A stretch of DNA of 64,000 bases from Diogma glabrata (GCA_963693315.1 OY856188.1:157986694-158050693); one strand, 5' to 3'. Counted from the first letter of the stretch, positions 13,494 through 24,890 are shown. Made by a program: numbers and translations. Notes: a model not told the origin generated them from the letters alone.

Positions 13494-13821
13494 ATTAAAA
13501 TATAATTTAACCGCTCGACGTTCACAATCCGATCACAGGAGCGATTTAGATCACCGAGACCGCAAGAAACTTATTAGATATGATTAAGACCCAACAGCAT
13601 TCGCAGTGCAAAACCGCGATTCAACCTTAAGGTAAGTTATTACAGAATGAACAAACTGAGTAGTTTTCATATAAATTATTGTACTCAATTCTCCTTTGAT
13701 CAAACGCGAAAGTAAATTGACTAATACGCAGTATAAATTATAAGAATTATTATTGTTTTTAAAAAAAATGATAGACTAAAATTAAAATATATTAATGATA
13801 CCTGGTGCTCTTGATTGCAAA

Positions 13822-13840
13822 AATCCGGCTCGAAGGACCA
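13822..13840 (-). promoter_or_regulatory. BEL primer binding site, matches tRNA-Tyr 3' end
   Basis: Three bases inside the 5' LTR the minus strand reads TGGTCCTTCGAGCCGGATT. Its complement, ending CCGGCTCGAAGGACCA, matches the acceptor stem, T-arm side and CCA of insect tRNA-Tyr as I recall it. The tRNA assignment rests on memory and is not a database match. Confidence 0.8.
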
Positions 13841-13843
13841 GAA

Positions 13844-15422
13844 TGTCGGGTTCCCCAGAATGGCAGCGGACTGTATAATTAATTATTGATCGATGATGAT
13901 GCTTAATAAGACTGGTGGAAACCGACAGATGAAAAAGTTAACTGGAACTCAAAATAAGAATTCACTGTAGGTGTTTGATGATGATGTTGCTAGTAATCGC
14001 CCAACAACAAGGCATAATCTTCCAAGTCACTCAAAAACTTCAATTTTGATGATAAAATTCGAAAATAATTTTACTGCAGGTGTCGATGACGATGATAAAA
14101 ATGCTCGCCTAACAACAAGGCATAAGTTCCAATTAATAATATAACACTGCAATAATTCGATGGTAAGTTCAATATAATTTTACTGCAGGAGTCGATGACG
14201 ATGATATAAATGCTCGCCTAACAACAAGGCATAGATTCCACTTAATAAAATAATGCTGCAGTAATTCGATGGTAATATCAATGTAATTTTTACTGCAGGT
14301 GTCGATGATGATGATATAAATGCTCGCCTAACAACAAGGCATAGATTCCACTTAATAAAATAATGCTGCAGTAATTCGATGGTAATATCAATGTAATTTT
14401 TACTGCAGGTGTCGATGATGATGATGTAAATGCTCGCCTAAACAACAAGGCATAGATTCCACTTAATAAAATAATGCTGCAGTAATTCGATGGTAATATC
14501 AATGTAATTTTTACTGCAGGTGTTGATGACGATGATGTAAATGCTCGCCTAAACAACAAGGCATAGGTTCCAATTAGTAATATAACACTGCAATAATTCG
14601 ATGGTAAGTTCAATATAATTTTACTGCAGGTGTCGATGATGATGATATAAATGCTCGCCTCACAACTTATCGTACAGCTGCAGCAAATGGTGGTAAAATC
14701 ACAATGGCGGAGCAACTTTTATTTAGACATTTTTATTTTTAACTAAAAAACTATTTTGAACACATTTTTTTTATTCCGACAACAAAGTCAACAAATTTAT
14801 ATCTAATCACAATGAACATAAATAAAAATAAGAAAAAGGGCGAGTTCCATGAAAATATCCTATATATATATCACCCACAATATCTTTCTAGCGATAGCAG
14901 TGCCATGAAGTTCAAGCCGTGAATTATTTTATGTTGCTCAAATTATTATTAATGAAAAAAATACTGGGTTTTAATTTTGTACTTGTTGGTTCACCTGATA
15001 ACCAGCAAAGTTACATGTCAAAATGACAAGTAGATTTGGTAAACAAAAACATTCGGGTAGTATGACAAATATCTATATAAATATATTTTTAGAAATGAAA
15101 TACTGCTTTTTATCCTTTTTTCCAGAGATGCTGTGGCTGATATTTATATTATTTGGAACGCTGACGAAAATAATTGAGTTAACTTCAACAATTGATGTAA
15201 GTTCTTAACCTATAATATCTTTACAAATAATAATTATCATTAATAAATATTTTATATTTTACAGATAAATGAAACAAAAAAAAAACTAATTAGGAACAAC
15301 ATTAGTAACATAGGCTGGAAACTAGATTGACGATGGAGAAGGCGGTCTTGGGTAATTATGAGTTTTTTTTGCATAACAAATTTTTGGTATTTATTTCCAG
15401 ACTACCGTATCCAGCGTCAACA
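13844..15422 (-). repeat. BEL 5' LTR (1,579 bp)
   Basis: Copy of the 3' LTR with one extra T at about 14770. This LTR would hold the active promoter, transcribing leftward. Its inner edge adjoins the primer binding site. Confidence 0.95.
14072..14670. repeat. ~110-bp tandem repeat inside BEL 5' LTR
   Basis: Same array as 4892-5490, shifted by 9,180 bp, with the same copy number. It lies in the transcription-driving LTR. Confidence 0.9.
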
Positions 15423-15427
15423 ATGTG

Positions 15428-18030
15428 TATTAATATTTTTTTTTTTTTTTTTTTTATTAATTAGTTAGACATGTTTAGCACACTAAATATGAAATATTCA
15501 TTATTTAGACTCTTTGAATATCCGAAGATACCATGTCAACTATAAAGGAAGGAGATGGGGAAAATGGAAGGAATGAGGATATAGGAATAACTATACTGAT
15601 TCTTTTAAATGACGATGGACATTTTCTTTAAACATCTGAGGAGAATATTCATCGGGAAATACGGAGCCGGGCATTGAGTTCCATAATTTCACCACTCTAT
15701 TAAAATAATCGTTCTGGAAGGACATAGTTCTACAACGGGGTATTTGGACAGCAAATGGGTGAGATAACTCTGAAGTTCTTGTTCGCCGATTAAATTGCGC
15801 ACACAATGGAAGGATGTTTTGAATTTCCTTAGAGGAGAATTCGCTAAAGTTATATTTATAGTAGATTGACAATTCAGCCACATTTCTTCTGTGCTGGAGT
15901 GAATCAAGCTGATCCGTTAGCTCGGTATTACCAATCAACCGTATTGCTTTTCTCTGTACAGAGTCTAGACATTTTATTGTTGACTGACAAGCACCTCCCC
16001 AAACATGACAGCAGTACTCCATACATGGACGAATAAATGACTTGAAGATTAGCAAAATTTGCTCGGGATTGAAATACTTTTTACATCGACTCAAGAATCC
16101 TAATTTTTGCATTGCAGATTTAGCGAGGTTGAACACATGTTTATTCCATTTCAGGTTATTTTGAATATCCACTCCAAGAAGTCTAACTGATTCAACCTCA
16201 CGCAATTCCTCATGGTTTATCTTAATGGAGAAATTTTTATGTCGCTCTATTCGTGAAAGACGGCATAGTTTTGTTTTGGTTGGATTAAATGAAACAAGAT
16301 TACGATCACCCCATTCCATTATACGAGCCAGGTCGTTGTTGATAGAATCAATTAGCAGCTCTCTATCAGTGGTAACTGCAGTATGAGATCGCAATTTAGG
16401 AGATGCATGTGATGCATGCAATGTGCTGTCATCAGCAAAACTATGGATTGGGTGCACTGTGGAATTAAGTAAGTCATTAATGTATAGAAGAAACAAGGTT
16501 GGTGAGAGTGCAGAGCCTTGGGGAACCCCAGCATTGGTTGTGAAAATATTGGATGTGATACCATCTAAATTAACATGAAATTGGCGACCTGTAAGAAAAC
16601 TATGAATCCATGAGACAGTAAGATGGTCTATGCCATAAGATTTTAATTTAGCTATGAGATTTTTATGCCACACTTTATCAAATGCTTTAGAAATGTCAAG
16701 TGAAATACTGAATGTTTCACCATGGTTTTCCAGCGATTTGTTCCAGAGATGGGATACGTAGGCTAACAGATCACCTGTTGCATGACTTCTACGAAAACCA
16801 TACTGCTTATCGTCAATTATTCGCGACATTTCCAAATAATCTATTAGATTGTAGTTAACATATTTTTCAAATATTTTAGCCAAAACGGACAGAATTGCAA
16901 TTGGTCTATAATTGTTAGGGTCAGTCTTACTGCCTTTCTTTGATATGGGTTGAACGCTGGCCAGCTTCCAAGAATCGGGAAATATTCCAGTTTTATAGGA
17001 TAAATAAAAAATTTTTGTTAAAATAGGAGGTAATTGTCTAGCAAAGTTTTTAAGAATGAGGGGTGGGATACCATCGGGACCAGCAGATTTGTTGATATTG
17101 ATAGAAAGAAGCATTTTCCGTACAATATTGCAACGAAAAATAATTGGTTTCATTTTCGTTTCAACTGGGGAAATGATTGTAGGAGAATGGGGAGGTTCAA
17201 CTATGTTTGAGTTTTCTGCGAAAATACGACCCAAAAGATCCGCCTTCTCTTTTGAGTCGCTCACGGGAATGTCATTCAGAACTAAGGATGGAATAGAGGA
17301 TCGAGTAAAATTGCTCTGGACTGATTTAACTGCCTGAAAGAAACTACGTGAGCCAGATGGGTGCTCGGCGAATTTCTTTGCTTTCTTCTGGATAAACGCT
17401 TCTTTGTCCAAGTCTATTTTGTATTTACTAATATTTCTGGCTTTTTTATAGGCGCTAAGGGTTTCAGGTGTTTTATTTGAGTTATACGTCTTAAATGCTT
17501 TGCGTTTATTCCTCACTGCCTCATCAACATCCCGCGTGAACCAAGGCTCAGTTTTAGGAGTGATTAATCGATTTGGAATAAACCGCCGCATTCCGTCTTT
17601 TATGATTTCAGAAATTCTTATTGCCGATGTGCTAGGATCATGATCAACACAACAAATAGTTTTCCATGGTGTTTCATCATAAAAGTTTCTCAATCCCTCC
17701 CAATCAGCGCGATTATAATTCCAAACGCGACGAGGATCTGCTTTAATTGGCGTCGGTGATGTAAATTGCACTATTGCTGATATTAGTAAATGGTCCGATG
17801 TGCCGAGGGGTTGTTCAACTTTTGTCTTGGTAGTATCTGGTTCGTTTGTCAAAAACAGATCCAGCAAATTATTGTTATGATGTGAATTATCTGGGATTCT
17901 AGTGGGACACTCTATCATTTGCGTCAAGCCGTGATAATCTGCAAATATCAGTTCAGCTTGTCTTCCTACATCGTCAGTGCGTGATGAAAACTTAAGCCAT
18001 TCTTTATTATGAATATTAAAGTATAATGTA
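15428..18030 (-). mobile_element. LINE J2, 5' truncated, inserted in J1
   Basis: A relative of J1 on the same strand. Its A tail is at 15434-15455 (T on plus). Its 5' end lies near 18023-18030, inside the endonuclease domain, as expected for aborted target-primed reverse transcription. The J1 frame stops at its edge and resumes beyond the A tail. A short TATT-like overlap is the only candidate target duplication. A few bases at the 5' junction match neither element clearly. Confidence 0.85.
15591..18023 (-). pseudogene. J2 ORF: C-terminal endonuclease and complete reverse transcriptase
   Basis: The frame runs unbroken from within the endonuclease (NIHNKEWLKF, then GTSDHLLISA with the catalytic SDH) to a stop at 15591, about 810 codons; the first ATG is at 17927. 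RT motifs include INKSAGPDGIPP, NYRPIAILSVLAK, QYGFRRSHATGDLL, SLDISKAFDKVWH, GVPQGSALSPTLFL and FADDS at about 16428-16442. It ends RPCMEYCCHVWGGA, QRKAIRLIGN, LDSLQHRR. No stop or frameshift is visible, so it is a young copy that is defective only by truncation. It is a different subfamily from J1. Confidence 0.9.
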
Positions 18031-19755
18031 TATCAAAATATAATGCTCATAGACTTTGGATAGGACCGATAGTAAAGCTATTGGCCTATAATTTGAGATA
18101 TCGGATTTTGGTCCCTTTTTGGGGACGGGCTGGACATTTGCCAACTTCCAGCACGAGGGAAATATACCAGATTTGTAGGATTGGTAGAATATTTTAGTTA
18201 AAGTTGGTGCAAGTTCTTTGGAAAAGGTTTTTAAAATAATGGGTGGAATATTGTCCATTCCTGATGCTTTGTTGATGTTTAACCCCTTTAAAATTTTAGC
18301 GACTATTTTGGGTTTGAAGTGAAGTTCATTCATATTAACTCCTGAAGACTGGATTTGGGGTATTTCTTTAGGAGTTTCCAAAACAGTGGAGTTCAGAGCA
18401 AAGCGTTCAGCGAACAAGTTAGCTTTTCTTGCGGGATCATTGACGATTAAATCACCATCAATAACAGGGGGAATAGAAGATTTTGTTCCAGAATTTAAAG
18501 AATTAATGGCACTGTAGAAACTCTTGTCAGAAACAGACATAGACGTAAGTTTTGAGGCTTTCGCTCTGTCAATTTCGGACTTTTCGTTTGAGATAATCTG
18601 ATTAGATATTTTGTTGGCCTTTAGATATTGGGATCGATTAGTGGGAGTTTTGTTATGAATCCAAATATTAAATGATCTACGTTTGTTTCTAAGTGCCGTT
18701 TTGGCAGCTTTCGAATACAAGTATTTTTGTTTGGGTTTTGCTATGGAGAAAGGGACAAATTTATTGATAGCAAATTGGATGGTTTCTGTAAAGTTTTGAG
18801 CAGAAACATTTACATTGTCAGTGTAAAAACAATGACGGTCGAAAGGGAAACCATGGAAAAAATTTTGAAGACCACTCTTATCCATTTTTGAGTAGTGAAA
18901 TATTTTACGGGGTTTGGGAGCTGTAGTTTTAAGTAAATCAGTTTTGATAACTGATGAGATTAAATAATGATCAGAATTTCCAATACTACCTTTCGCAACA
19001 TCGACACTCGTAATATCTGGCATTGTGGTAAGATAGAGATCTAGTAGAAAACTATTATCACCGCCAATACGGGGAGTGAAAGTTGGGCTTTTAACAATTT
19101 GGAATAGGCCCTGAGATGCGGCAAAAATTTCTGCCAGTTTTCCACTATTGTCAACATCGTCGGTCGATTTGGAGAATTCCAACCATGATTTGTTGTGGAC
19201 GTTGAAGTCACCGGTAACGATAACTTCACAATTAGGGGACTTTGCTCTAATCTCGTCCATAATTTTTGTCAGTATATTAAAAAAGTTTGGGTTACGTTTG
19301 TTGGGGGACCGGTATAAAGCTATTGTAAAAAAAGTCATTTCTGGAAGACAAATCTTTAAAACCATTGTATTGAAGCCGTCACCGTGTAGTTCAAAATTTG
19401 GAAAGCGCGTGTACGCAACACTCTCATGAATGAATACGCATACGCCCTGATGGAGTTTGAAAGCTGATTCGAGCCTATATTTGGAATTAAGCGATTCTAT
19501 AAAGAGAAAATTTTCAGAAACTTGTGTTTCTGTAAGGAATAGAATGTTCGGTTTGTCGTGCTCAAGATGATGTTGCACGTGGTCATGGTTAGCGTTCAAT
19601 CCGCAGATGTTTTGAACATGTATTTTAAAATCTTTTATTGATTCATATATGTTTTGTCCCTGCAAATTCCGTGGACATGCCGCTTTATGGGCGGGTGGAT
19701 TGCGCAAATTTGCTTTACCACTTGCAGACTTATTTTTTTTCGGTTGTACTGCCAT
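18016..19755 (-). CDS. J1 ORF, 5' half: AP-type endonuclease and N-terminal reverse transcriptase
   Basis: This starts at an ATG after a ~530-bp leader and is open for 579 codons. The last dozen or so codons are not J1 sequence but the J2 junction. An exonuclease-endonuclease-phosphatase fold covers roughly residues 45-270: the motifs NICGLN, FLTETQ, GDFNVHNK and the terminal GNSDHYLI are visible, the last holding the catalytic SDH. The linker then leads to the RT entry region (INKASGMDNIPP, NYRPIALLSVLSK). In life the protein nicks target DNA and primes reverse transcription there. The frame has no internal stop, so J1 was probably intact when J2 split its RT domain. Confidence 0.9.
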   Translation of the reverse strand: MAVQPKKNKSASGKANLRNPPAHKAACPRNLQGQNIYESIKDFKIHVQNICGLNANHDHVQHHLEHDKPNILFLTETQVSENFLFIESLNSKYRLESAFKLHQGVCVFIHESVAYTRFPNFELHGDGFNTMVLKICLPEMTFFTIALYRSPNKRNPNFFNILTKIMDEIRAKSPNCEVIVTGDFNVHNKSWLEFSKSTDDVDNSGKLAEIFAASQGLFQIVKSPTFTPRIGGDNSFLLDLYLTTMPDITSVDVAKGSIGNSDHYLISSVIKTDLLKTTAPKPRKIFHYSKMDKSGLQNFFHGFPFDRHCFYTDNVNVSAQNFTETIQFAINKFVPFSIAKPKQKYLYSKAAKTALRNKRRSFNIWIHNKTPTNRSQYLKANKISNQIISNEKSEIDRAKASKLTSMSVSDKSFYSAINSLNSGTKSSIPPVIDGDLIVNDPARKANLFAERFALNSTVLETPKEIPQIQSSGVNMNELHFKPKIVAKILKGLNINKASGMDNIPPIILKTFSKELAPTLTKIFYQSYKSGIFPSCWKLANVQPVPKKGPKSDISNYRPIALLSVLSKVYEHYILIYIIL

Positions 19756-20287
19756 ATATCAAAATGTTTATTTTATTTTTTTGTGTTTTATTTTAAAATG
19801 CATAACTAAGTAAAAAATCCTATCATACTACAAAATATGACATATGCCAATATTTCATGATAAGATGAAGAAATAATAACAAAATAATAAGTGAAAAACA
19901 AATTGTGAGAAATTTGCAGAAAACAAAACAAAACTAAATGCCAATAATCCAGCTGATGCAGCGCACCCCAGACGCACCGCCCACCACCTTAATCGAGGCA
20001 CAAAGCCCACACATAACTACGTGTTGGTTCGATTCCTCGGAAGAGCTAATGAGCGGTACCGCTACGGAACGCTGCCCAGCTAAGACTGGAAGTGCTGCCG
20101 TTGACTAATTAAAGTTCGTCCGCCAGCACCCTAAGATATCATCTTGGCTAATGACATCTCCTGCCATTGCCAGTGGTATGTGATATCTCACGCTAACTCA
20201 TATGTCAATGGCAGGGACTGGAGTACGCAGGGTAGCCAGACCCATAGATCAACATTGATCATAATCGATCAAAATCGATCCCTCCCA
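19756..20287 (-). promoter_or_regulatory. J1 5' UTR / internal promoter region with a conserved stem
   Basis: About 530 bp lie upstream of the J1 start codon without an ORF. The segment includes paired blocks 20160-20169 and 20206-20215 (CCTGCCATTG / CAATGGCAGG on opposite sides of a 36-nt loop). The homologous pair in the mini copy at 44616 is CTGCTATTG / CAATAGCAG, a compensatory change. LINE promoters lie in the 5' UTR, so this region presumably drives transcription; no specific promoter element is claimed. Confidence 0.6.
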
Positions 20288-20340
20288 CTATTTCAACTGC
20301 TATTTTTTATTATTATGTCATATTTTTTGTTAGTTTAATT

Positions 20341-21143
20341 TCAATTATTTACCAAAAGCAATTTAGGGCATTGCAAGAAAAAAAAATTTTGTAGGTTATG
20401 CATAATTTTAAAAAATATTTTTTATAAATTTGAATTGCATATTTCACTTTTATGCAAAATACAAGATAATTAGGATAAATAATACCGTATATATGGTAAA
20501 ATGTCAAAAAAATGCAAAAATTAATTTTTTTTTCATGCCCAAAAATGTGCATTTAAATTAAGGCAACATAATTTTAATTATACTTAGGTTAAAGAAGATT
20601 AAAAAAGTAGATTAAAAAAAAATGTATTTTGGATGACTTCTCATAAAATGGCACCATTTGCCAAATTTAACGAAAAATGCAAATTGTGGCCGAAAAAATT
20701 AAAAGTTTTTCATAAAAATTAAACACCATATTAAAATTATTAAAATACATGTTCCCTGAAATTTGCATGAAAATTCGACGACTTTTCTGCCCCTTATCAT
20801 AAATTTAGTAAAAAAAAAAAAAGTCACGCGATTCGGTTTTTTGAGGTTAGGTTACACTTTTGAAGTACCTAACCCCCCTAGATGAATTCGAAATTTAATC
20901 ACAAACATTTTCCATTTTTTTTTTTTTATGATCATTAGAGCCCGAAATATTTCAAAAATAGTGAAGAGCGACCTACTCAAAAAACACCAAAAAACCAGTT
21001 TTTGCCATTTTTGAGAACCTTCCGGACCTCCAAATTTGCTAAATAATTACATGCCCACTAACTTTTATGTCCCTAACATAAAACAAAAACAAAAATTCAA
21101 CTTTGCTTTTACATCAATATAAAATGCTAATATGACTCCACTA
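20341..21143 (-). repeat. Right arm of inverted-repeat element
   Basis: Reverse complement of 2099-2905 with scattered substitutions and small indels, so the arms have diverged. Outside it, 21144-21460 is AT-rich and probably the 3' flank of the zinc-finger gene. Confidence 0.75.
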
Positions 21144-21460
21144 ATTAGATAAAAGTACACATTTTCCTTTTGCGCGTTATTTTGTTTTATAAATGTTATC
21201 ACGTATCACCCGATATTGTCTTGTATTTTAGACTATTTTCTAGAACGTGGTTATCACTTGTCACACTCGTAGATAAAAATTAACAAAAAGTTAAAAAAAC
21301 AGACATTGGTCCAATTCCTATATTAAAAAACTCATCTTTTTATATTTGAGCTTCGATAAGGGCTTTTTAAACAATACTGTTTATTTTTAAAGTAGTATTA
21401 TATTATTATACTAATTAATAACTCTTTTATCACTGATGGAGTATGAAAAAAGTTCAAAAC

Positions 21461-23623
21461 TCACTCCTGCATATTGTCAGCTTCTGTTGGTTGTTCTTCA
21501 TTTAACTTATTGAAGAAACTTTTTTCGGTTGGCATTTTATCGTTTGGATGTTGACTTCTCATATGCTTTTGCAAACCGTTATACCAAGCATATACCATGG
21601 AACAAATATTACACGAATAAGGTTTTAAACCTGTATGGGTCACCATGTGCTTCCGTGCTGATTCTCTGGTAAAATATGACCGTCCACATTCTTCACACTG
21701 GAACAAAAAACTAAATTAATTTCAAATATTCTATTGACGAAATTGCTAAAACTAAAGTAAATAAAAAATATTCGCTGATAAACATAGATTGGCAATTAGC
21801 ACTACCTTATGCGTTTTTAACTTTTCATGAATGTTTCTTGTGTGTTTATGCATGTTACTCGCTGTACTAAATTTTAAATGGCAGTAACGACATGCATATG
21901 GTTGCACTCCGCTATGCGTTCTATCGTGTATTTTTAAATTTGCTTTAGTACACGCTTTATAAGGACAAAGCTTACACTGAAATTCTTTAAATCCTAAATG
22001 AATAGCTCTGTGATTGGTAACCGCACTGCACGTTTTGAAAGCTTTACCACATGTCTAAAATACAAGTAAAAAAAAATTAAACAAATTAATACTAACCTGA
22101 AATTTTTTTTCTCCCGTGTGTCGACGAAAATGTTTCTGCATATTACTTGATGTAGTGAAACTTGAATCACAAACGGTGCATGCATATGGGCGTTGGCCTG
22201 TATGCTTTCTTTTATGTACATTTAAATCATTTTGTGATCTAGCAAGAAAATTACACACTTCACATTTGAAATTTTTAATACCCAAATGAATCGCCCGATG
22301 GTACACTAAATTCCCACATTGTGTGAATTTTTTCCCACAAACCTAATTTAGAAAAAATTAATTGACGATGCGACACACGGGATTTGTTATAAAATTTTTT
22401 TTATTTATTTAATTGGTCATATTATTTGCAACGTCTTTATAAAAAATGTAGCAGCAAATAAGAATTACTTTATGATTTTTAGTATTGTACGTAATTTACA
22501 ATCAAATGGTTTAGAATTTGTCTTTTTTAGTAAAATTAATAATTCGTATTGATTTTAATGCTTACCTCACAAACATATGGTCTTTCTCCAGTGTGGGATC
22601 GTATGTGTATTTTTAAGGACAGCCTTGTTTTAAACGTTTTGTTACAATATGAACATTGATGTGGTTTTGCTTTTGAGTGTGTTTTTTTGTGAAGTTTTAA
22701 TAACACTGTATTATCACATATAATGCCACATGTTTCGCATTGATGCGGTGTTATCAAATTCAACATGTTTAAATTATTTGGATCTGATTTTTGTGTAGTA
22801 TTTAATTCAGCAATTGTAAAATCTTTCTTATTACTACAAAAATTTTTTAAACTAAATTAAAAACTGAAAAATTAGAAAAAACGAAATAGATATTCATACT
22901 TAATCGGATAATCTACATCAGTTAAATCACTTGATTCTGATATTAAATTTTCTTCATTATTCGAATTGGTATTTACCATTTCATCAACATCGTCTCCAAA
23001 CAAACTTTCTAATTCACGATTTTCGTCGGTTGAGGGCTGAAAATAATTTTCCTGAAGCAAAAATTCTTTCAGTTCAGGTTTTCCAATATCTTTTGAAATC
23101 ATGCGTAGCTCTGTGTCACTTTTTTCGCACAAGTTTTTAAATTTAAAAGCATTTTCAACCAAAGCAATACATATTTGGCAGACATTTTGAGGATATCCAT
23201 CATCCTTTTCAATCTAAGTTAAATTTACAATGTATTTAATTTACAACAGTCATTACAACAATAATTCATTAACAATAAAATTATACTCACTCTCGGTATA
23301 GAAGCACATTGACAAATTTTGTCTACTAAATTAAAATATTCTTGCGAATCATTAAATAGGTAAATCATATCTAATGATGTGGATAAGCAAATTCGACAGC
23401 AGTTTGAAAATATTGATTCTAAATTTGATTGATTTGATTCAAAGTTGATACGTTTTTGTTTCACTAGAAAGTCTATTAACCTTTTCTCGAGATCACTTAA
23501 AATATCTGGTTTCATATCGCTGTGAGAGTTCTTTGAATCCCATTGGTCTAATAATAACTTTTTTGCTTCCACTCTAGCGCACCATCTTTCAAAGGCCTGC
23601 AACGTACAAATATTATTAGACAT
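21461..23623 (-). CDS. ZAD + C2H2 zinc-finger protein, exons for ZAD and ten fingers
   Basis: This is a spliced nuclear gene. Exons (minus strand): 23291-23596 (or from ATG 23623), 22900-23213, 22566-22833, 22097-22342, 21806-22054 and 21461-21697 ending in TGA. All junctions are GT..AG and keep frame. The zinc-finger-associated domain runs from CCRICLS in the first listed exon to [13 protein letters not shown] in the second; its two CxxC pairs bind zinc and mediate dimerisation in this insect-expanded family. An acidic linker follows, then ten C2H2 units joined by TGE(R/K)-like linkers. The finger across the 22097/22054 junction lacks its first Cys with this splicing. It is probably a sequence-specific DNA-binding transcription factor; orthology is not assigned. 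CAG at 23597-23599 is also a good acceptor, and I prefer it because two upstream exons join in phase there. Confidence 0.85.
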
Positions 23624-24559
23624 ATTTTAAATAAGCTTTTATTTATTTTAAAGAATTAAATAAATGAAATAGTAGTTTAATCAATGACTGTATAATGAAA
23701 TAGTTTATTCTCAAGCAAAAGTTTAAAATTTGAGCGAGGCACGAGCGAGAATTTTAATTTGCGAGAGAATAAAATTCATTAAACACGAATCGATTACAAT
23801 ACTTTATTCTCTGACAAATTGTGTATTATAAAAAATAAAAATATTTTCTGCAATACAATAAATCTTTATTGTTTTAATTCATAAATCCAATTTCTTATTA
23901 AAAAAAAACCCTGATGATAAAAAAACCCCATCCTACACAATCAACCAAGTTCAATTAAACGAAATAAGAGAATTTAATTTAAAATTTGATTTTGGAACAA
24001 AACTTATCAAAGCAATTGTGATTGTAATTTGAAAATAATTTTAATGAAATCAAAACAATTTGACCAATTGGAATCATACCAATTGAATAATGATAATTTT
24101 TTTATAGGAAAATTTTCATTAGACAATAGGTTAAGTTCATTAGGCTATAGGTTAGAAAACAATACAATAATACATACTACTATTATTATCGAAAAAACAT
24201 ACAAATAAAGCTGATATAATTAAATGGAAGAGAATAAAGGTATTTTATTAGTTCTTACATATTTAGACTGTTACTACTGTAAGTTAAGAAAGAAATTAAC
24301 TATCTGTAATTAAATTATTGGCTTCCCTAATTCCCGTCTTCGAAAGCTAATATTAAAACTAAAATTTTATAAGACTTTAAAACTTTTAAGACAAAACAAC
24401 ACGAAGTTAGCCTCCGGAGTAAACACAATTCATCTATTATTCTAAAAACCATTTCAAAACTGCTTTCGCTCATTCTAAATATGACTGGGATTTGGCCAAT
24501 ATTTTAAGAAAAAAGAACCAAATATCATACCTCAAATTATAGATCATCGAACCGCATAA

Positions 24560-24890
24560 TCGAACTGCATAAAGATTGAATGACTGCATCAAATATTGGC
24601 TTGGTTCAATTCACTCTATATCAATAACTCCAGTTTAGTAGTCCATATTCGACCCTGTATAGAGTATTATTTGGACTGGTGCATCTGTTTCTAACTGTGT
24701 TCTTATTAAATCGGTTCAAAACCGTGTCATTTCATACAAATTGCGCGTTATAAATAGTTCTCTACAATAGTCGCAGTATAGCCAACCTCAATGAGTTTGC
24801 AAACATCGTCACCAACGTGCGATATGATTAAATCGAGGGCATAATGCCTCAACCATAGTCTCCTACGCAAAACAATAGATACTAGTTCTT
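24560..24890 (+). pseudogene. Decayed J1-family LINE fragment
   Basis: The plus strand reads RPCIEYY (J1: RPCMEYC) and, in a shifted frame, LIKSVQNRVI (J1: LLDSVQKRAI). The nucleotides caaacatcgtcaccaacgtg and cataatgcctcaaccatag align with the J1 C-terminal region. Several frameshifts and stops show it is old. Confidence 0.6.

Larger units (their letters stand above)
4664..15422 (-). mobile_element. BEL/Pao LTR retrotransposon, near intact, recent
   Basis: A 10,759-bp element on the minus strand. The LTRs (4664-6241 and 13844-15422) begin TG and end CA and seem to differ only by one T in a T run. A 5-bp target duplication ATGTG lies at 4659-4663 and 15423-15427. The primer binding site, polypurine tract, a gag-pol ORF and a ~2-kb 3' region are all present. 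Near-identical LTRs imply a recent insertion. It sits in J1, 7 or 8 bp from the J2 tail. Confidence 0.95.
3290..20287 (-). mobile_element. LINE J1, full length, split by J2 and a BEL element
   Basis: This is a Jockey/CR1-superfamily non-LTR retrotransposon on the minus strand. Its 3' end with a 16-base A tail lies at 3290-3305 (T on the plus strand). Its 5' UTR starts near 20287, a start supported by a second copy at 44616 that begins at the equivalent base after its own duplication. The halves are 18028-20287 (5' UTR, endonuclease, start of RT) and 3290-4663 (rest of RT and 3' UTR). The reading frame is open in both halves and the protein sense resumes across the gap, giving one ORF of about 1,000 residues. 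No ORF1 precedes it. No clear target-site duplication is visible. Confidence 0.85.
2099..21143. mobile_element. Inverted-repeat element (~2 kb before insertions) hosting a nest of retrotransposons
   Basis: About 800 bp at 2099-2905 reappears in reverse complement at 20341-21143. Both outer ends carry GTGGAGTC followed outward by TA, which would fit a TA target-site duplication. The arms share a long landmark block (ggtccggaagg, ggggggttaggtac, aacctaacctcaaaaaaccg). Removing the LINE and all it contains leaves arms plus a ~0.44-kb spacer, 2 kb in total, with no transposase frame. It is probably a non-autonomous, foldback-like DNA transposon. The superfamily is not established; the TA flank hints at Tc1/mariner but is weak. 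Confidence 0.6.

Noticed and set aside
20030..20046. Perfect RNA polymerase III B-box-like GGTTCGATTCC
   Set aside because: It lies in the J1 leader without a matching A box or a foldable tRNA around it.
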